DNA of 64,000 nucleotides from Amarobacillus sp046328225 (GTDB lineage: Bacteria; Chloroflexota; Dehalococcoidia; Tepidiformales; Tepidiformaceae): assembly GCA_046328225.1 (NCBI GenBank), contig JAXLWZ010000012.1, forward strand, positions 1 to 64,000. The letters run 5' to 3'. The position numbers and the translations under genes were made by a program. Under the pieces are notes generated by a model that saw only the letters and a list, made by a program, of their open reading frames with translations, was not told where the DNA came from and did no database searches. Shown piece after piece: positions 50,401 through 58,615 of this stretch (the first letter of the stretch is position 1; each line of letters begins with the position of its first letter).

Positions 50401-52093
50401 CATAATCCGCGCCCGCCAACCCCACCGATGCCGGCGCCGGCTGCGTCCGCCCGACGACCAGGTCGCGCACCTTTTGCAGCGAATCCGTGTCGTACGGTGT
50501 CGTCTCCACGAACTGGTACCCGAAGGCGTACCCCGGGATGGCGTACGGGATCGAGTCGTCCCACAGCTCCGTCGTGATGTGCGACCCCGCCGGGATGTTC
50601 TCGTAGATCCAGCGGCTCGCCGCGATGCGCGGGTGCTCGGACGAGTACACATTCTGGAATGCGAGCGCCCACCAGGCGGTCGAAAGCACCACCACGGCGA
50701 ACGCCGCGCCCGCCGCGATTCGCAGCCAGCGCGCGGGGATCGCCGGCGCCTGCCGCCCCGCGATGCGTGGCAGCACCAGCTGCGTCAGCCCACCGCGCAT
50801 CGCCCACCGCAGCAGGTTCGCGCACCCCCAGCCCGCCATCACGCACAGCAGCGGGTACGCCGGCGCGAAGTACCGCAGGTAGGTCACGAAGCGGATCCCC
50901 TGCACCCCGAAAATCCCCGCCGCGAGCGACACCGGCAGCACGAACGCGAGGTCTCGCCTGCGGAAGATGAACACCGCCCCTATCGCCGTCGACACCCACG
51001 CGGCGATCCCCAGGCCAGGCCCCAGCCCGTACCGCAGCATGTTCTCCAGCGGATAGAGGACCGGCGACCGCCCCGCGAACTGCACAAACGGCGGGAAGTT
51101 GATTTCGCCCTTCTGGCGCATCCACTCGCCTTCGAACACGTCCGTCTTCCAATACGGGTTGATGGACATGTCCCAGAAGCTCGGGCCCGTGAACGCGTAG
51201 GGCTGGGCCACGCGGAACGCGAAAATCGCCACCGCCGTCGCAAAGCACACCACCGAGACATCCGTCATCCAGTGCCCGGCGATGGCCCGGCTCCCGCGCC
51301 ACGTCAGCCCGAGCCGCGGGATGTCGCGAATCCCGATGCGGATCAGTGCCGCCGTCGGGATCACGGGATAGAAAAGCAGCGCGTTCACCTTCGATGCCAT
51401 CGCGAGCCCCATGGCGGCGCCCATCGCGGCCCCCGTGAGCCACGCCATCCGGTCGCTTCGCACCCGCACGAACAGCAACGCGAAGAGCGTTGTCAGCCCC
51501 CCGAAGAACACCAGGTACGGGTCCGCCGCCCAGAAATGCGAGAGCTGCGTGGGCAACACCGCGAGCGCATACAGCATCGCCGCCAGCAATCCCGCACGGC
51601 GCCCGAACAGCACCGTCGCGATGCCCGCGACCACCAGGATCGTGGCCGTGTCGATGGCTGCCGTGAGCCGCCGCCCCCAGACCACCGTGGTGTCGTAGCC
51701 GTTCCCCGGGCCGGCCGCGTCGTCCCGCGCCCACGTACTGACGGCCTTCGCCACGAAGATCGGCACGGTGCCGTACACGAACGACGGCGTGTCCGGCGCG
51801 TTATAAGGATTAAGCGGGCTCGTCCCCGTGTTGAAGTATTCGCCCACGCCCGAGGGCCACTCGATCTTGTCCGTCACGATGGAGAGGAAGCGCTCGTCGG
51901 GGTGCATCTGCAGCGGCACGTTCGCGCCCGCCGGCTGGTCCCAGCCCAGGCCGTGGAAGCGCAGCACCGCGCCGATGAGCACAATCGCCGCCAGCGCAAG
52001 TGGGAACGCGAGCCGGGCCGCGAGCGGGTGGCTCAGCACTGCCGCGAGCACGCCCGGCCGCGCCGCGCTCCGCTCGATCGGCGTTTCAGTCAC
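47438..52093 (-). CDS. GT-C mannosyltransferase fused to a DUF2298 (Chlor_Arch_YYY) membrane domain
   Basis: This protein has 1,551 residues and about 25 or more transmembrane segments. The N-terminal 650 residues are a GT39/GT83-like transferase (AGANVPLQMHPDERFLSIV catalytic loop, SHFWAADPYLVFFGGL, SKVNALLFYP). After a 60-residue linker (FSDAFNQGGMTSHNLPWLWW), the second half is DUF2298: ANPDTWHSPQGGEKPVELAYL, GGTMNYYYMGWW, FADLHPHLMGLSFFG and VHTWDFPTAVLL. Chlor_Arch_YYY proteins occur in Chloroflexota and archaea. The GTG at 52093 is preferred because a promoter lies at 52129-52156, upstream of it. It probably glycosylates envelope material on a lipid carrier. Confidence 0.87.
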   Translation of the reverse strand: MTETPIERSAARPGVLAAVLSHPLAARLAFPLALAAIVLIGAVLRFHGLGWDQPAGANVPLQMHPDERFLSIVTDKIEWPSGVGEYFNTGTSPLNPYNAPDTPSFVYGTVPIFVAKAVSTWARDDAAGPGNGYDTTVVWGRRLTAAIDTATILVVAGIATVLFGRRAGLLAAMLYALAVLPTQLSHFWAADPYLVFFGGLTTLFALLFVRVRSDRMAWLTGAAMGAAMGLAMASKVNALLFYPVIPTAALIRIGIRDIPRLGLTWRGSRAIAGHWMTDVSVVCFATAVAIFAFRVAQPYAFTGPSFWDMSINPYWKTDVFEGEWMRQKGEINFPPFVQFAGRSPVLYPLENMLRYGLGPGLGIAAWVSTAIGAVFIFRRRDLAFVLPVSLAAGIFGVQGIRFVTYLRYFAPAYPLLCVMAGWGCANLLRWAMRGGLTQLVLPRIAGRQAPAIPARWLRIAAGAAFAVVVLSTAWWALAFQNVYSSEHPRIAASRWIYENIPAGSHITTELWDDSIPYAIPGYAFGYQFVETTPYDTDSLQKVRDLVVGRTQPAPASVGLAGADYVAITSNRVRGSVPRLEREYPATIRYYQLLESGELGFDLVAHFEVRPSFLGITYDDSAAEESFTVYDHPEVWIYKKSERFNADRALALLNDAHPERAVDLLPRQGRTNGLQFTAEERAIQERGGTFSDAFNQGGMTSHNLPWLWWLLWLEAAAFAALPFTSWLFRAMPDRGYGFSKLAGLIGTSFGTWLVVAWGAAHFSGGLAWAVFGAALTAGGLAAFARRRTLLAEARARWRTWLTLEGVFLAAFFAFLWLRYANPDTWHSPQGGEKPVELAYLTAVARSTILPPFDPWLAGGTMNYYYMGWWFLAVPMRALRIVPEVAFNLGVPTFASLAAVTAASTVHNLVGLSARARHRAAGRPGRASVRPALIAAAFGAVLLIGIGNLDGAHQMVERLQSLNTWGESWGRESPLPVVGEPVRWLARFLGGMAGAVGGFFQWTFGGKALPPFDWWRSSRVHIGQFDITEFPYWSALFADLHPHLMGLSFFGSVIALASALIVSAARGGLRRQTWAIAAAMGLMLGLVRTVHTWDFPTAVLLTTAAIAAGQLLAPGRWQRRWWDGAGQLALAAGVLMVVFAPYTRHFEVFQSGIMKAPETTKPNQYAAHFGVFLAFTVAFIAVRYWEELRARGGKPGRNIVLATVAGRAEVLALGVFLLGLTTLTWRIGWWWIDARPAGPGDLGVPKAQLTVVALSAVLLVYLVNLAWLELRSPARDPARLIATAILAAAVGVAGGVDVVTVKNDIVRMNTVFKFSLQAWQLYAVGCGYAGWYLATALWAADGWRVRPLAGRRVPAVAGAIAAALLLFGGGIYLVSGTKARQDARFAETPATLNGWAYLEKARYYEDRGTPDMADDRWLVLKDDVGIFTWLRANVQGSPTIAEAVGPLYHWTGRVSVNTGLPAVVGWDWHEIAYRMDYAGLIQERRGDTIRFYADPDPVFAATYLRKYNVRYVVVGGEERVFGTQAGLAKFATMSQLSPVYHEGENWIYEVKAP

Positions 52094-52128
52094 GAAGGGC
52101 TCACGTGCGTCGGGGAATGCACTGCCAC

Positions 52129-52156
52129 AGGATACGGCCCGCGCGCGAATTGTCAG
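52129..52156 (-). promoter_or_regulatory. Promoter of the GT-C/DUF2298 gene
   Basis: Read leftward, CTGACA (52156-52151), 16 nt and TATCCT (52134-52129) place transcription start near 52122, about 29 nt before the GTG at 52093. This rules out the earlier ATG of the open frame at 52210. Confidence 0.6.
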
Positions 52157-52331
52157 CCCGCGTGCTTTCCCGGAGCGAACCCCGCCCGCCGGCACGGCAT
52201 GGAACTGCAACGCCGCGCTCCGCGCTCCCTCGGCCCGAAACCCGCGGGAAACGTCCCGGCAAACTGCTGTTCATCCCCCGGTAATTTCGCTGACTCGAAC
52301 GGATGGCACCGTTTCCCCAAGGGAGGTGCAC

Positions 52332-53894
52332 GTGCCAAACAAGTTCGAACTCATGAAGGCCGAAAAGGATGGCCTCGACATCTGGCCGGACCTCCTTCGC
52401 TACGCGGCGGAGGACGTCCCCATCGACCAGATTCCCGAAGACGACCTCAACCGCATGAAGTGGTACGGCGTTTTCCACCGGCCACAGCGTCCGGGGACGT
52501 TCATGCTCCGGCTGCGCGTCAGCGGGGGGATGCTGCGCGCGAACCAGCTGCGGGCCATCGCTGCCCTCAGCCGCGACCTCGGCCACAACGAGATTGACCT
52601 CACGACCCGCCAGAACGTCCAGCTTCGCGGCCTCCGCCTGAAGGACATTCCCGGGCTCCTGTCGCGGCTGTCTGATGCCGGCCTGCACTCCACCCAGACG
52701 GGCATGGACAACGTCCGCAACGTCATCGGCTGCCCGCTCGCCGGCGCCGACGGCATGGAGCTGTTCGATTCCACGCCCCTCGTGCGGGCGATCAGCGATG
52801 CCCTCCTCATCGCCCGGAAGGAGTACAGCAACCTTCCCCGGAAGCTGAACGTCTCCGTCGCCGGCTGCCGGGACGACTGTGGCCACGCGCAAACCCAGGA
52901 CGTCGGCTTCGTCCCCGCGACGCGCGATATCGCCGGCCGCCGCGTCGCCGGCTTCAACGTCCTCGTGGGCGGCGCCCTGGGCGGCACCAGCCCCCGCCTC
53001 GCGACGCCGCTCGACGTGTTCGTTCGCCCCGAGCAGGTCGTGCCCTTCTTCCTCGCGCTGCTCCGCGTCTTCCGCGACAACGGCCCGCGCGAAGTGCGCA
53101 CCCGTGCCCGCCTCAAGTGGCTCATCGCCGAATGGGGCGAGGACCGCCTGCGAGCCGCCGTCGAAGCCGAGATGGAGACTACCCTCGAACGCGCCGGCAT
53201 CGACGAGCGCCTCCAACTGGCCGGCGACCACCTCGGCATCCATCCCCAGCGCCAGGTCGGCCTCAGCTACGTGGGCCTCCACGTCCCCGTCGGCCGCATT
53301 CGTGCCGAGCAGCTCGAACGCGTCGCCGACCTCGCCGAAGCGCACGGCAGCGGCGAAGTGCGCATCACCATCGACCAGAACCTGGTGGTCATGGGCGTGC
53401 CCGATGCCAGCCTCTCCGCGCTGCTCCTCGATCCGCTCCTCCAGGAGCTCAAGCCGAACCCGTCGTCCGTGTGGCGAAACCTCGTCGCCTGCACGGGTAA
53501 CGACTACTGCCACTTCTCCCTCATCGATACCAAGAAGCACGCCTTCCAGCTCGCAACCGACCTCGAACGGAAGGGGGTGCAGGTCCCCCGCGGCACGCGC
53601 ATCCACGTCTCCGGCTGCGTCCACGCCTGCGGCAAGCACCACGTCGGCGATATCGGCCTCCAGGGCGCCAACATCCGCCTCGGGGACCGTGTCGATGAAT
53701 CCGCCGATGTCTACGTCGGCGGCAAGCTCGGCGAAGATGCGCGTCTCGCCGCCCGCATCCTCACCAACGTCCACTGGGAGGACCTGCCCGTCCTCGTCGA
53801 AGCGCTCGTGCGCCAGCGGTTCCAGCAGACGGTACCGCTTTCCATGATGCGCCTCATCGATACCGATACGCCGCGGGAGGTGGCAACAGCATGA
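52332..53894 (+). CDS. nirA: Siroheme-dependent nitrite (or sulfite) reductase, ferredoxin type
   Basis: This 520-residue protein has the duplicated NiR/SiR layout: FMLRLRVSGGMLRANQLRAIA, DLTTRQNVQLRGL, and a second half with ITIDQNLVVMGV. The siroheme-4Fe4S ligands are in VACTGNDYCHF (C-X5-C) and SGCVHACGKHHVGD (C-X3-C). GTG 52332 follows GGGAGG. It is coupled by a 4-nt overlap to a formate/nitrite channel gene, so nitrite reduction to ammonia is the likely role. Sulfite reduction cannot be excluded. Confidence 0.9.
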   Translation: MPNKFELMKAEKDGLDIWPDLLRYAAEDVPIDQIPEDDLNRMKWYGVFHRPQRPGTFMLRLRVSGGMLRANQLRAIAALSRDLGHNEIDLTTRQNVQLRGLRLKDIPGLLSRLSDAGLHSTQTGMDNVRNVIGCPLAGADGMELFDSTPLVRAISDALLIARKEYSNLPRKLNVSVAGCRDDCGHAQTQDVGFVPATRDIAGRRVAGFNVLVGGALGGTSPRLATPLDVFVRPEQVVPFFLALLRVFRDNGPREVRTRARLKWLIAEWGEDRLRAAVEAEMETTLERAGIDERLQLAGDHLGIHPQRQVGLSYVGLHVPVGRIRAEQLERVADLAEAHGSGEVRITIDQNLVVMGVPDASLSALLLDPLLQELKPNPSSVWRNLVACTGNDYCHFSLIDTKKHAFQLATDLERKGVQVPRGTRIHVSGCVHACGKHHVGDIGLQGANIRLGDRVDESADVYVGGKLGEDARLAARILTNVHWEDLPVLVEALVRQRFQQTVPLSMMRLIDTDTPREVATA

Positions 53895-54718
53895 CCGGGG
53901 ATACTGTCGAGGCCGTCGCGGGCGCGGCGGCGAAGAAGGCGCGCTACCTGCGCGAATCGCCGTCCGGCTACTTCATCCTCTCCGCCCTCGCCGGCGCCTA
54001 CGTCGGCTTTGGCATCATCCTTATATTCGCCATCGGCGCGCCCCTCTCCGCCGCCGGTTCGCCGTTCACGAAGGTGGTCATGGGCGCCTCCTTCGGCATC
54101 GCCCTCTCGCTCGTCATTTTCGCCGGCTCCGAGCTCTTCACCGGCAACAACATGGTGATGATGATTGGCGCCCTGAAGCGCACATCCTCGCCCGTGGCCC
54201 TGGCCTCCGTCTGGGTCCTGAGCTTCCTCGGCAACCTGGCCGGCTCCCTCCTCCTCGCCTGGCTCGTGGCGAAGAGCGGCGTGCTCGGCGGCGCGCCCCA
54301 GCTCGGCTTCGTCCAGAAGACCGTCGAAACGAAGATGCACCTGCCCGCCTCCGAGCTCTTCGTGCGCGGCATCCTCTGCAACTGGCTCGTCTGCCTGGCC
54401 GTGTGGTCCGCGATGCGCGCCCAGACCGAGATGGCCCGCCTGGTGATGATCTTCTGGTGCCTCTTCGCCTTCATCGGCGCCGGATTCGAACACAGCGTCG
54501 CGAACATGACCCTGCTCGCCGTCGGCCTTTTCCAGGAGCATGGCGCCGCCATCACCTGGGGCGGCTTCGCCCACAACCTGGTGCCCGTCACCCTGGGCAA
54601 CATCGTCGGCGGCGCGGCCTTCGTCGGCGGAGCCTACTGGTTCTCCAACCTGCCCCTTCGCCTCGGCCGGGTCGAAGCGCCCGCCCGCCCGCCCGAGGCA
54701 GCCATGGCCGAAGCCTGA
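53891..54718 (+). CDS. Formate/nitrite transporter family channel (NirC/FocA-like)
   Basis: This 275-residue protein has six transmembrane segments and the FNT signatures: SLVIFAGSELFTGNNMVMMIG, WVLSFLGNLAGSLLLAWLV and LCNWLVCLAVWSAM. AGFEHSVANMTLL carries the central histidine. Its ATG overlaps the nirA stop (ATGA). With nirA it forms a nitrite uptake and assimilation unit. Confidence 0.93.
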   Translation: MTGDTVEAVAGAAAKKARYLRESPSGYFILSALAGAYVGFGIILIFAIGAPLSAAGSPFTKVVMGASFGIALSLVIFAGSELFTGNNMVMMIGALKRTSSPVALASVWVLSFLGNLAGSLLLAWLVAKSGVLGGAPQLGFVQKTVETKMHLPASELFVRGILCNWLVCLAVWSAMRAQTEMARLVMIFWCLFAFIGAGFEHSVANMTLLAVGLFQEHGAAITWGGFAHNLVPVTLGNIVGGAAFVGGAYWFSNLPLRLGRVEAPARPPEAAMAEA

Positions 54719-54744
54719 GCCCGCCACCCCATCAGCTCTCCCTG

Positions 54745-54780
54745 GAGGCCGCCCGGAACACCCGGGCGGCCTTCCTCGTT
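54745..54780 (+). terminator. Rho-independent terminator after the nirA-FNT unit
   Basis: A 10-bp stem GGCCGCCCGG/CCGGGCGGCC extended by A-T has a 5-nt loop and is followed by TTCCTCGTT, 26 nt past the transporter stop. Confidence 0.75.
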
Positions 54781-54835
54781 GACGCGCGCCGCGAGAATCG
54801 GCCATGCTTGGTCAACTTTGGGAGGTTCGCCGCTC

Positions 54836-55492
54836 ATGCCCGACTCCGGCCGCCCGCCCGTACAGAACTGGCTCACCCTCGGGTCGGCGAGCGAGCTCCT
54901 CGGCGTCAGCGAATCCACCATCCGGCGCTGGGCCGATGCCGGCGACGTCCGTTCCTATCGCACCCGCGGCGGCCATCGCCGCATTCTCGAAGAGGACCTG
55001 CGCCAGCTCGTCACGGCCCACGCCGGCGCGGCGCCTTCCCGCGATACCGACCGCATCAGCGATATCGCCATCGGCCGCATCAAGCGCCGCATCAGCCGCG
55101 GGCGGCAGGGCGGCGGCTCCGGCACCACCGTCTTCGCCGGCCTCGATGACGAAGCCCGCGACCGCATGCGCCGCCTCGGCCGCCAGCTCGTCGACCTCTT
55201 CGCCCGCTACGTCGCTTCCAATACAAAGGGCGAACGCTTCACCGAGGACGCGCACACACTCGGCGTCGAATACGGACGCACCCTGGTCACGAGCGGCGTC
55301 GGGCTCACGGCCGCCGTCCAGACGTTCAACGCCATGCGCCGCTCGCTCGAGGAGACCGCGTCTCAGATCGCCGCCGAGGCCGGGCTCAGCGCCGAGGACG
55401 CCGTGGAGGCCGTCGAAGCAACCCTCGGCCTCGCCGACACCATCCTCGAAGCCATGGCCGAGGTCTACGAACGGGCCCTCACCCGCGCCTGA
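54836..55492 (+). CDS. MerR/excisionase-like DNA-binding protein with C-terminal helical domain
   Basis: This 218-residue protein has a helix-turn-helix at 10-55: LTLGSASELLGVSESTIRRWADAGDVRSYRTRGGHRRILEEDL, the MerR-like/HTH_17 pattern with RTRGGHRR wing. A linker with a basic run follows, then an all-helical domain from about 100 (DDEARDRMRRLGRQLVDLFARYVAS to EAMAEVYERAL) that could bind ligand or a partner. GGGAGG lies upstream, 12 nt from ATG. The target is unknown. Confidence 0.8.
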   Translation: MPDSGRPPVQNWLTLGSASELLGVSESTIRRWADAGDVRSYRTRGGHRRILEEDLRQLVTAHAGAAPSRDTDRISDIAIGRIKRRISRGRQGGGSGTTVFAGLDDEARDRMRRLGRQLVDLFARYVASNTKGERFTEDAHTLGVEYGRTLVTSGVGLTAAVQTFNAMRRSLEETASQIAAEAGLSAEDAVEAVEATLGLADTILEAMAEVYERALTRA

Positions 55493-55493
55493 A

Positions 55494-56081
55494 TCAGCCC
55501 GCCGGTTCGACCAGCCGCCCCTCCGGGCTCACGAAGGTCGCGTGCGGCGGCACCACCTTGCGCACCAGGCAGTGCGCGCCCACCGTCGCCTGCTCCCCGA
55601 TGGTCACCCCATGCAGCACCGTCGTCGCCGTGCCCAGGTAGGCGCCGTCCGCGATCGTGATCGGACCCTGCTGCCGCGGGCGCTTCTCGCTGAGCGGCCC
55701 CGGGCCCACATCGAAGCTGGTAATGAGGCTGGACCGCATGCCGATCGAGACGTCGTGGCCGATGCGCACGTCGTCCGCGAGGTCGATGAGGATGTTCGTT
55801 CCCAGGTACACCCGGTCGCCAATCCAGAGGCGCGAGAAGTCCCCATCCGCGTTCATCACGTGCAGCGGCCCGTAGATCGTCGCGCCCTCGCCCACGTGCG
55901 CCCCGAACTCCCGCAGGATCGGCCCGCAATCGATCGTCGTCCGCAGCTCCATGCAAATGCCTTCGATGCCATCGCGGAAGTAGCGCGCCTTGCGCCGGAA
56001 TCGCCCGAGGGACCCAAGGCCGCGCCGGACCGGCCGAAGCGCGGGCGCGGCGCGCGAACGGAGCGTGGCAAGCGCGGACAT
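55494..56081 (-). CDS. Left-handed beta-helix (hexapeptide) acyltransferase
   Basis: This 195-residue protein has hexapeptide repeats: GAHVGEGATIYGPLHV, IGDRVYLGTNILIDLADDVRIGHDVSIG, GAYLGTATTVLHGVTIGEQATVGAHCLV. It resembles O-acetyltransferases of sugars or lipids. The acceptor is unknown. It is the last gene before priA in the leftward direction. Confidence 0.85.
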   Translation of the reverse strand: MSALATLRSRAAPALRPVRRGLGSLGRFRRKARYFRDGIEGICMELRTTIDCGPILREFGAHVGEGATIYGPLHVMNADGDFSRLWIGDRVYLGTNILIDLADDVRIGHDVSIGMRSSLITSFDVGPGPLSEKRPRQQGPITIADGAYLGTATTVLHGVTIGEQATVGAHCLVRKVVPPHATFVSPEGRLVEPAG

Positions 56082-56136
56082 CGGCGGCCCCCGGGCGGCG
56101 TGATGGCCAAGTTAACCATGCCGTCCCCGGCCGCGA

Positions 56137-58584
56137 CTACAACAGGCTCGCCGGGTCGATGTCGATGCTCCAGCGCTCGCCGAGGCGCACGCTTTCGAGC
56201 AGCCGCGCCGGGTGCCGCCCGCGCAACAACACCTGGAACCGGTACTCCCCCCGGATGCGCGGGATGAAGGCCGCCATCGGCCCGAGGACGTCCGGCTCGG
56301 CGCGGCCCGCCGCGTCCCGCAGCATGCGCAGCTCCGCCGCGATGCGCCCGGCCTCCTGCAGCCCCCGTTCGCGGTTCGTATCCCGGTGCACCAGTCGCGC
56401 CAGCCGCGCGAACGGCGGATACCCGGCCCGCCGCCGATGCGCGATCTCATCCTCATAGAAGGCGCGGTAGTCGTGGTTCGCGGCCGCGACGATGGGCGCC
56501 GCCTCCGGCTGGTACGTCTGGATGTAGACGAACCCCTCGCGCTCCCGGCGCCCCGCCCGCCCCGAGACCTGCGACAGCAGCTGGAAGGTCCGCTCCTGCG
56601 CCGTGTAATCCGGCAGCGCCAGCCCGACGTCGGCATCGACGACGCCCACGACCGTCATCGCCGGGAGATCGAGGCCTTTCGCCAGCATCTGTGTGCCCAC
56701 CAGGATGTCGATCTCGTGCGCCTCGAGCGCGCGCACCATCTCCGCGTGGCTCCCTTTGCGGGATGCGACGTCGCTGTCCCAGCGCGCCACGCGCGCCCCC
56801 GGGAACGCCAGCTTCGCCTCCACCTCGATGCGCTGCGTTCCCACCCCGAACGGGCGGTACTTCGAGCTGTCACACGCCGGGCAGCGATCCTCCAGCCGCC
56901 GCGAGCGGCCGCAATGGTGGCAGCGCAGGCGCGGGTCGATCGGGTCGCTCATGTCGAGGCTCAGGGCCAGTTCGCACGAAGGGCACACCGGCACGTGCCC
57001 GCACGCCCGGCACAACATGAACCGCGCCGACCCCCGCCGGTTCACGAACAGGATGGATTGCTCCTTCCGCTGCAGTGCGAGCCGCAACGCCCGCGTCAGG
57101 GGCACGCTGAACACGCTCCGGTTGCCGTGCTTCAGCTGCTCCCGCATATCGACCACGGTGACGCGCGGCAGCGTTCCCTCGCTCGTCTCGCCGCCCTCGC
57201 CCGGCGCCACCCGCCCCTTGAGCTCGAACCGCCCGATGCTCCCGAGCTCCGAGTGGTGGTAGGTCACGATGTCCGGCGTCGCGCTCCCGAGCACGAGCGT
57301 CGCGCCCGTGAGCCGGCAGAGTTCGCGCGCCGCGTCTCGCGCGTGATACCGCGGCTGCGGGCTCTCCTGCTTGTACGTCCACTCGTGCTCTTCGTCGATC
57401 ACGACCAGGCCCAGCTCCGCCGCGGGTGCGAAGAGCGCGCTTCGCGACCCCAGCACGAGCCGCGCACTGCCGCGCTGCACCGCGTACCACTGGTCGTACA
57501 GCTCCCCCGTGCCGAGCCCGCTGTGGAACACCGCCAGCGTGCTCCCGAAGCGCTCCCCGTACCGCCGGATCGCCTGCGGTGTGAGCGCGATTTCCGGCAC
57601 GAGGACGATCGCCGCCTTGCCCTCCGCCAGCGTTCGGCCGACCAGGTCGAGGTACACCTCCGTCTTCCCCGAGCCGGTCACCCCGTGCAGCAGCCACGTG
57701 CCCCGTTCGCGCCAGATCGCGTCCGCGGCGGCCTGCTGCTCCGCGGTCAGCACGAGCGGCGGCCGCGCCTCGAACGTCATCCCCCCGAGCGGCCCGCGTT
57801 CAACCTGCGCCTCGTACCGTCGAATCCACCCCTCGCGTTCCAGCCCGTCGAGGTGGCCGGGCGCCGCGCCCGCGTCGCGCGCCTCCGCGAGCGCGATATC
57901 CCCGCGCTCCGCGAGCAAGCCCAGGATGCGCGCCGCTACCGAACGTGCCGACTTCGCGCGCAACTCCTCCACGTGGGCCCGTGCGGCCTCCGCCGGCTGC
58001 GCCAGCGCCACGCGCCGCTCGAATCGTGGCCGGCCCGTGGGGCGCGCCAACCCCTGCACCACGGTCAGGTGCCCATCCCGCTGAAGCCTCTCAAGCCGGG
58101 GCAGGGTCACCGTCCCGATCGCTTCGCGCATGCTGTCGAGACTCACTCGCCCGTGTTCGGCGATGTGCCGGAGGATGCGCTGGTCCTGTGGGTAGATCGG
58201 CAGGAGCGGCGGCACCTCCACCGGCGAGACCATCGTCACCGCCTTCTGCCCGTACCCCTGCGGCAGGCTCACCGCCAGGCAATCCCACAACGGCGCCAGA
58301 TACGCCTCGCTCATCCACCGGGCCACCGCGACGTGCGCGTCGTCGAGCACCGGCTCCGGGTCAGCGATTGACTGGATTGGCCGCACTTCGGCCACCGGGC
58401 TTTCCGCCGTCCGCGCGAGCACGATGCCCTGCAGCACGCGTGGCCCGAACGGCACGAACACGGCCTGGCCGGGCACGGGGTCCATCCCCGGCGGCACCGC
58501 ATACGTGAAGCCGCGGCGCGCGGGCTGCCCCGTGTTTACGGCCACTTCGGCGAACGGCTGCACCGCGCTTTCCACGGGCGTCAT
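56137..58584 (-). CDS. priA: Primosomal replication restart helicase PriA
   Basis: This 815-residue protein has an N-terminal 3'-DNA-binding domain (FTYAVPPGMDPVPGQAVFVPFG), Walker A GVTGSGKTEVYL near 301, DEEH in VVIDEEHEWTYKQ, and the PriA zinc-binding region CRACGHVPVCPSCELALS, CHHCG, CPACDS. The helicase C-terminal lobe has GTQMLAKGLDLPAMTVVGVVDAD. The ATG at 58584 was chosen by family N-terminus. A GTG at 58626 overlaps the MFS gene and has no better ribosome binding site. Confidence 0.94.
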   Translation of the reverse strand: MTPVESAVQPFAEVAVNTGQPARRGFTYAVPPGMDPVPGQAVFVPFGPRVLQGIVLARTAESPVAEVRPIQSIADPEPVLDDAHVAVARWMSEAYLAPLWDCLAVSLPQGYGQKAVTMVSPVEVPPLLPIYPQDQRILRHIAEHGRVSLDSMREAIGTVTLPRLERLQRDGHLTVVQGLARPTGRPRFERRVALAQPAEAARAHVEELRAKSARSVAARILGLLAERGDIALAEARDAGAAPGHLDGLEREGWIRRYEAQVERGPLGGMTFEARPPLVLTAEQQAAADAIWRERGTWLLHGVTGSGKTEVYLDLVGRTLAEGKAAIVLVPEIALTPQAIRRYGERFGSTLAVFHSGLGTGELYDQWYAVQRGSARLVLGSRSALFAPAAELGLVVIDEEHEWTYKQESPQPRYHARDAARELCRLTGATLVLGSATPDIVTYHHSELGSIGRFELKGRVAPGEGGETSEGTLPRVTVVDMREQLKHGNRSVFSVPLTRALRLALQRKEQSILFVNRRGSARFMLCRACGHVPVCPSCELALSLDMSDPIDPRLRCHHCGRSRRLEDRCPACDSSKYRPFGVGTQRIEVEAKLAFPGARVARWDSDVASRKGSHAEMVRALEAHEIDILVGTQMLAKGLDLPAMTVVGVVDADVGLALPDYTAQERTFQLLSQVSGRAGRREREGFVYIQTYQPEAAPIVAAANHDYRAFYEDEIAHRRRAGYPPFARLARLVHRDTNRERGLQEAGRIAAELRMLRDAAGRAEPDVLGPMAAFIPRIRGEYRFQVLLRGRHPARLLESVRLGERWSIDIDPASLL

Positions 58585-58615
58585 CGTGCCGTCTGGGCGT
58601 ACGAACCGGAAGGGC

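Noticed and set aside
48273..51734. A 1,153-codon open frame inside the GT-C/DUF2298 gene
   Set aside because: Same strand, different frame, Arg/Gly/Ala-rich shadow of the real gene; no motif or ribosome binding site.
49346..52597. A 1,083-codon rightward open frame antisense to the GT-C/DUF2298 gene
   Set aside because: Arg/His-rich composition with no domain. High GC removes stops, so long antisense frames are expected.
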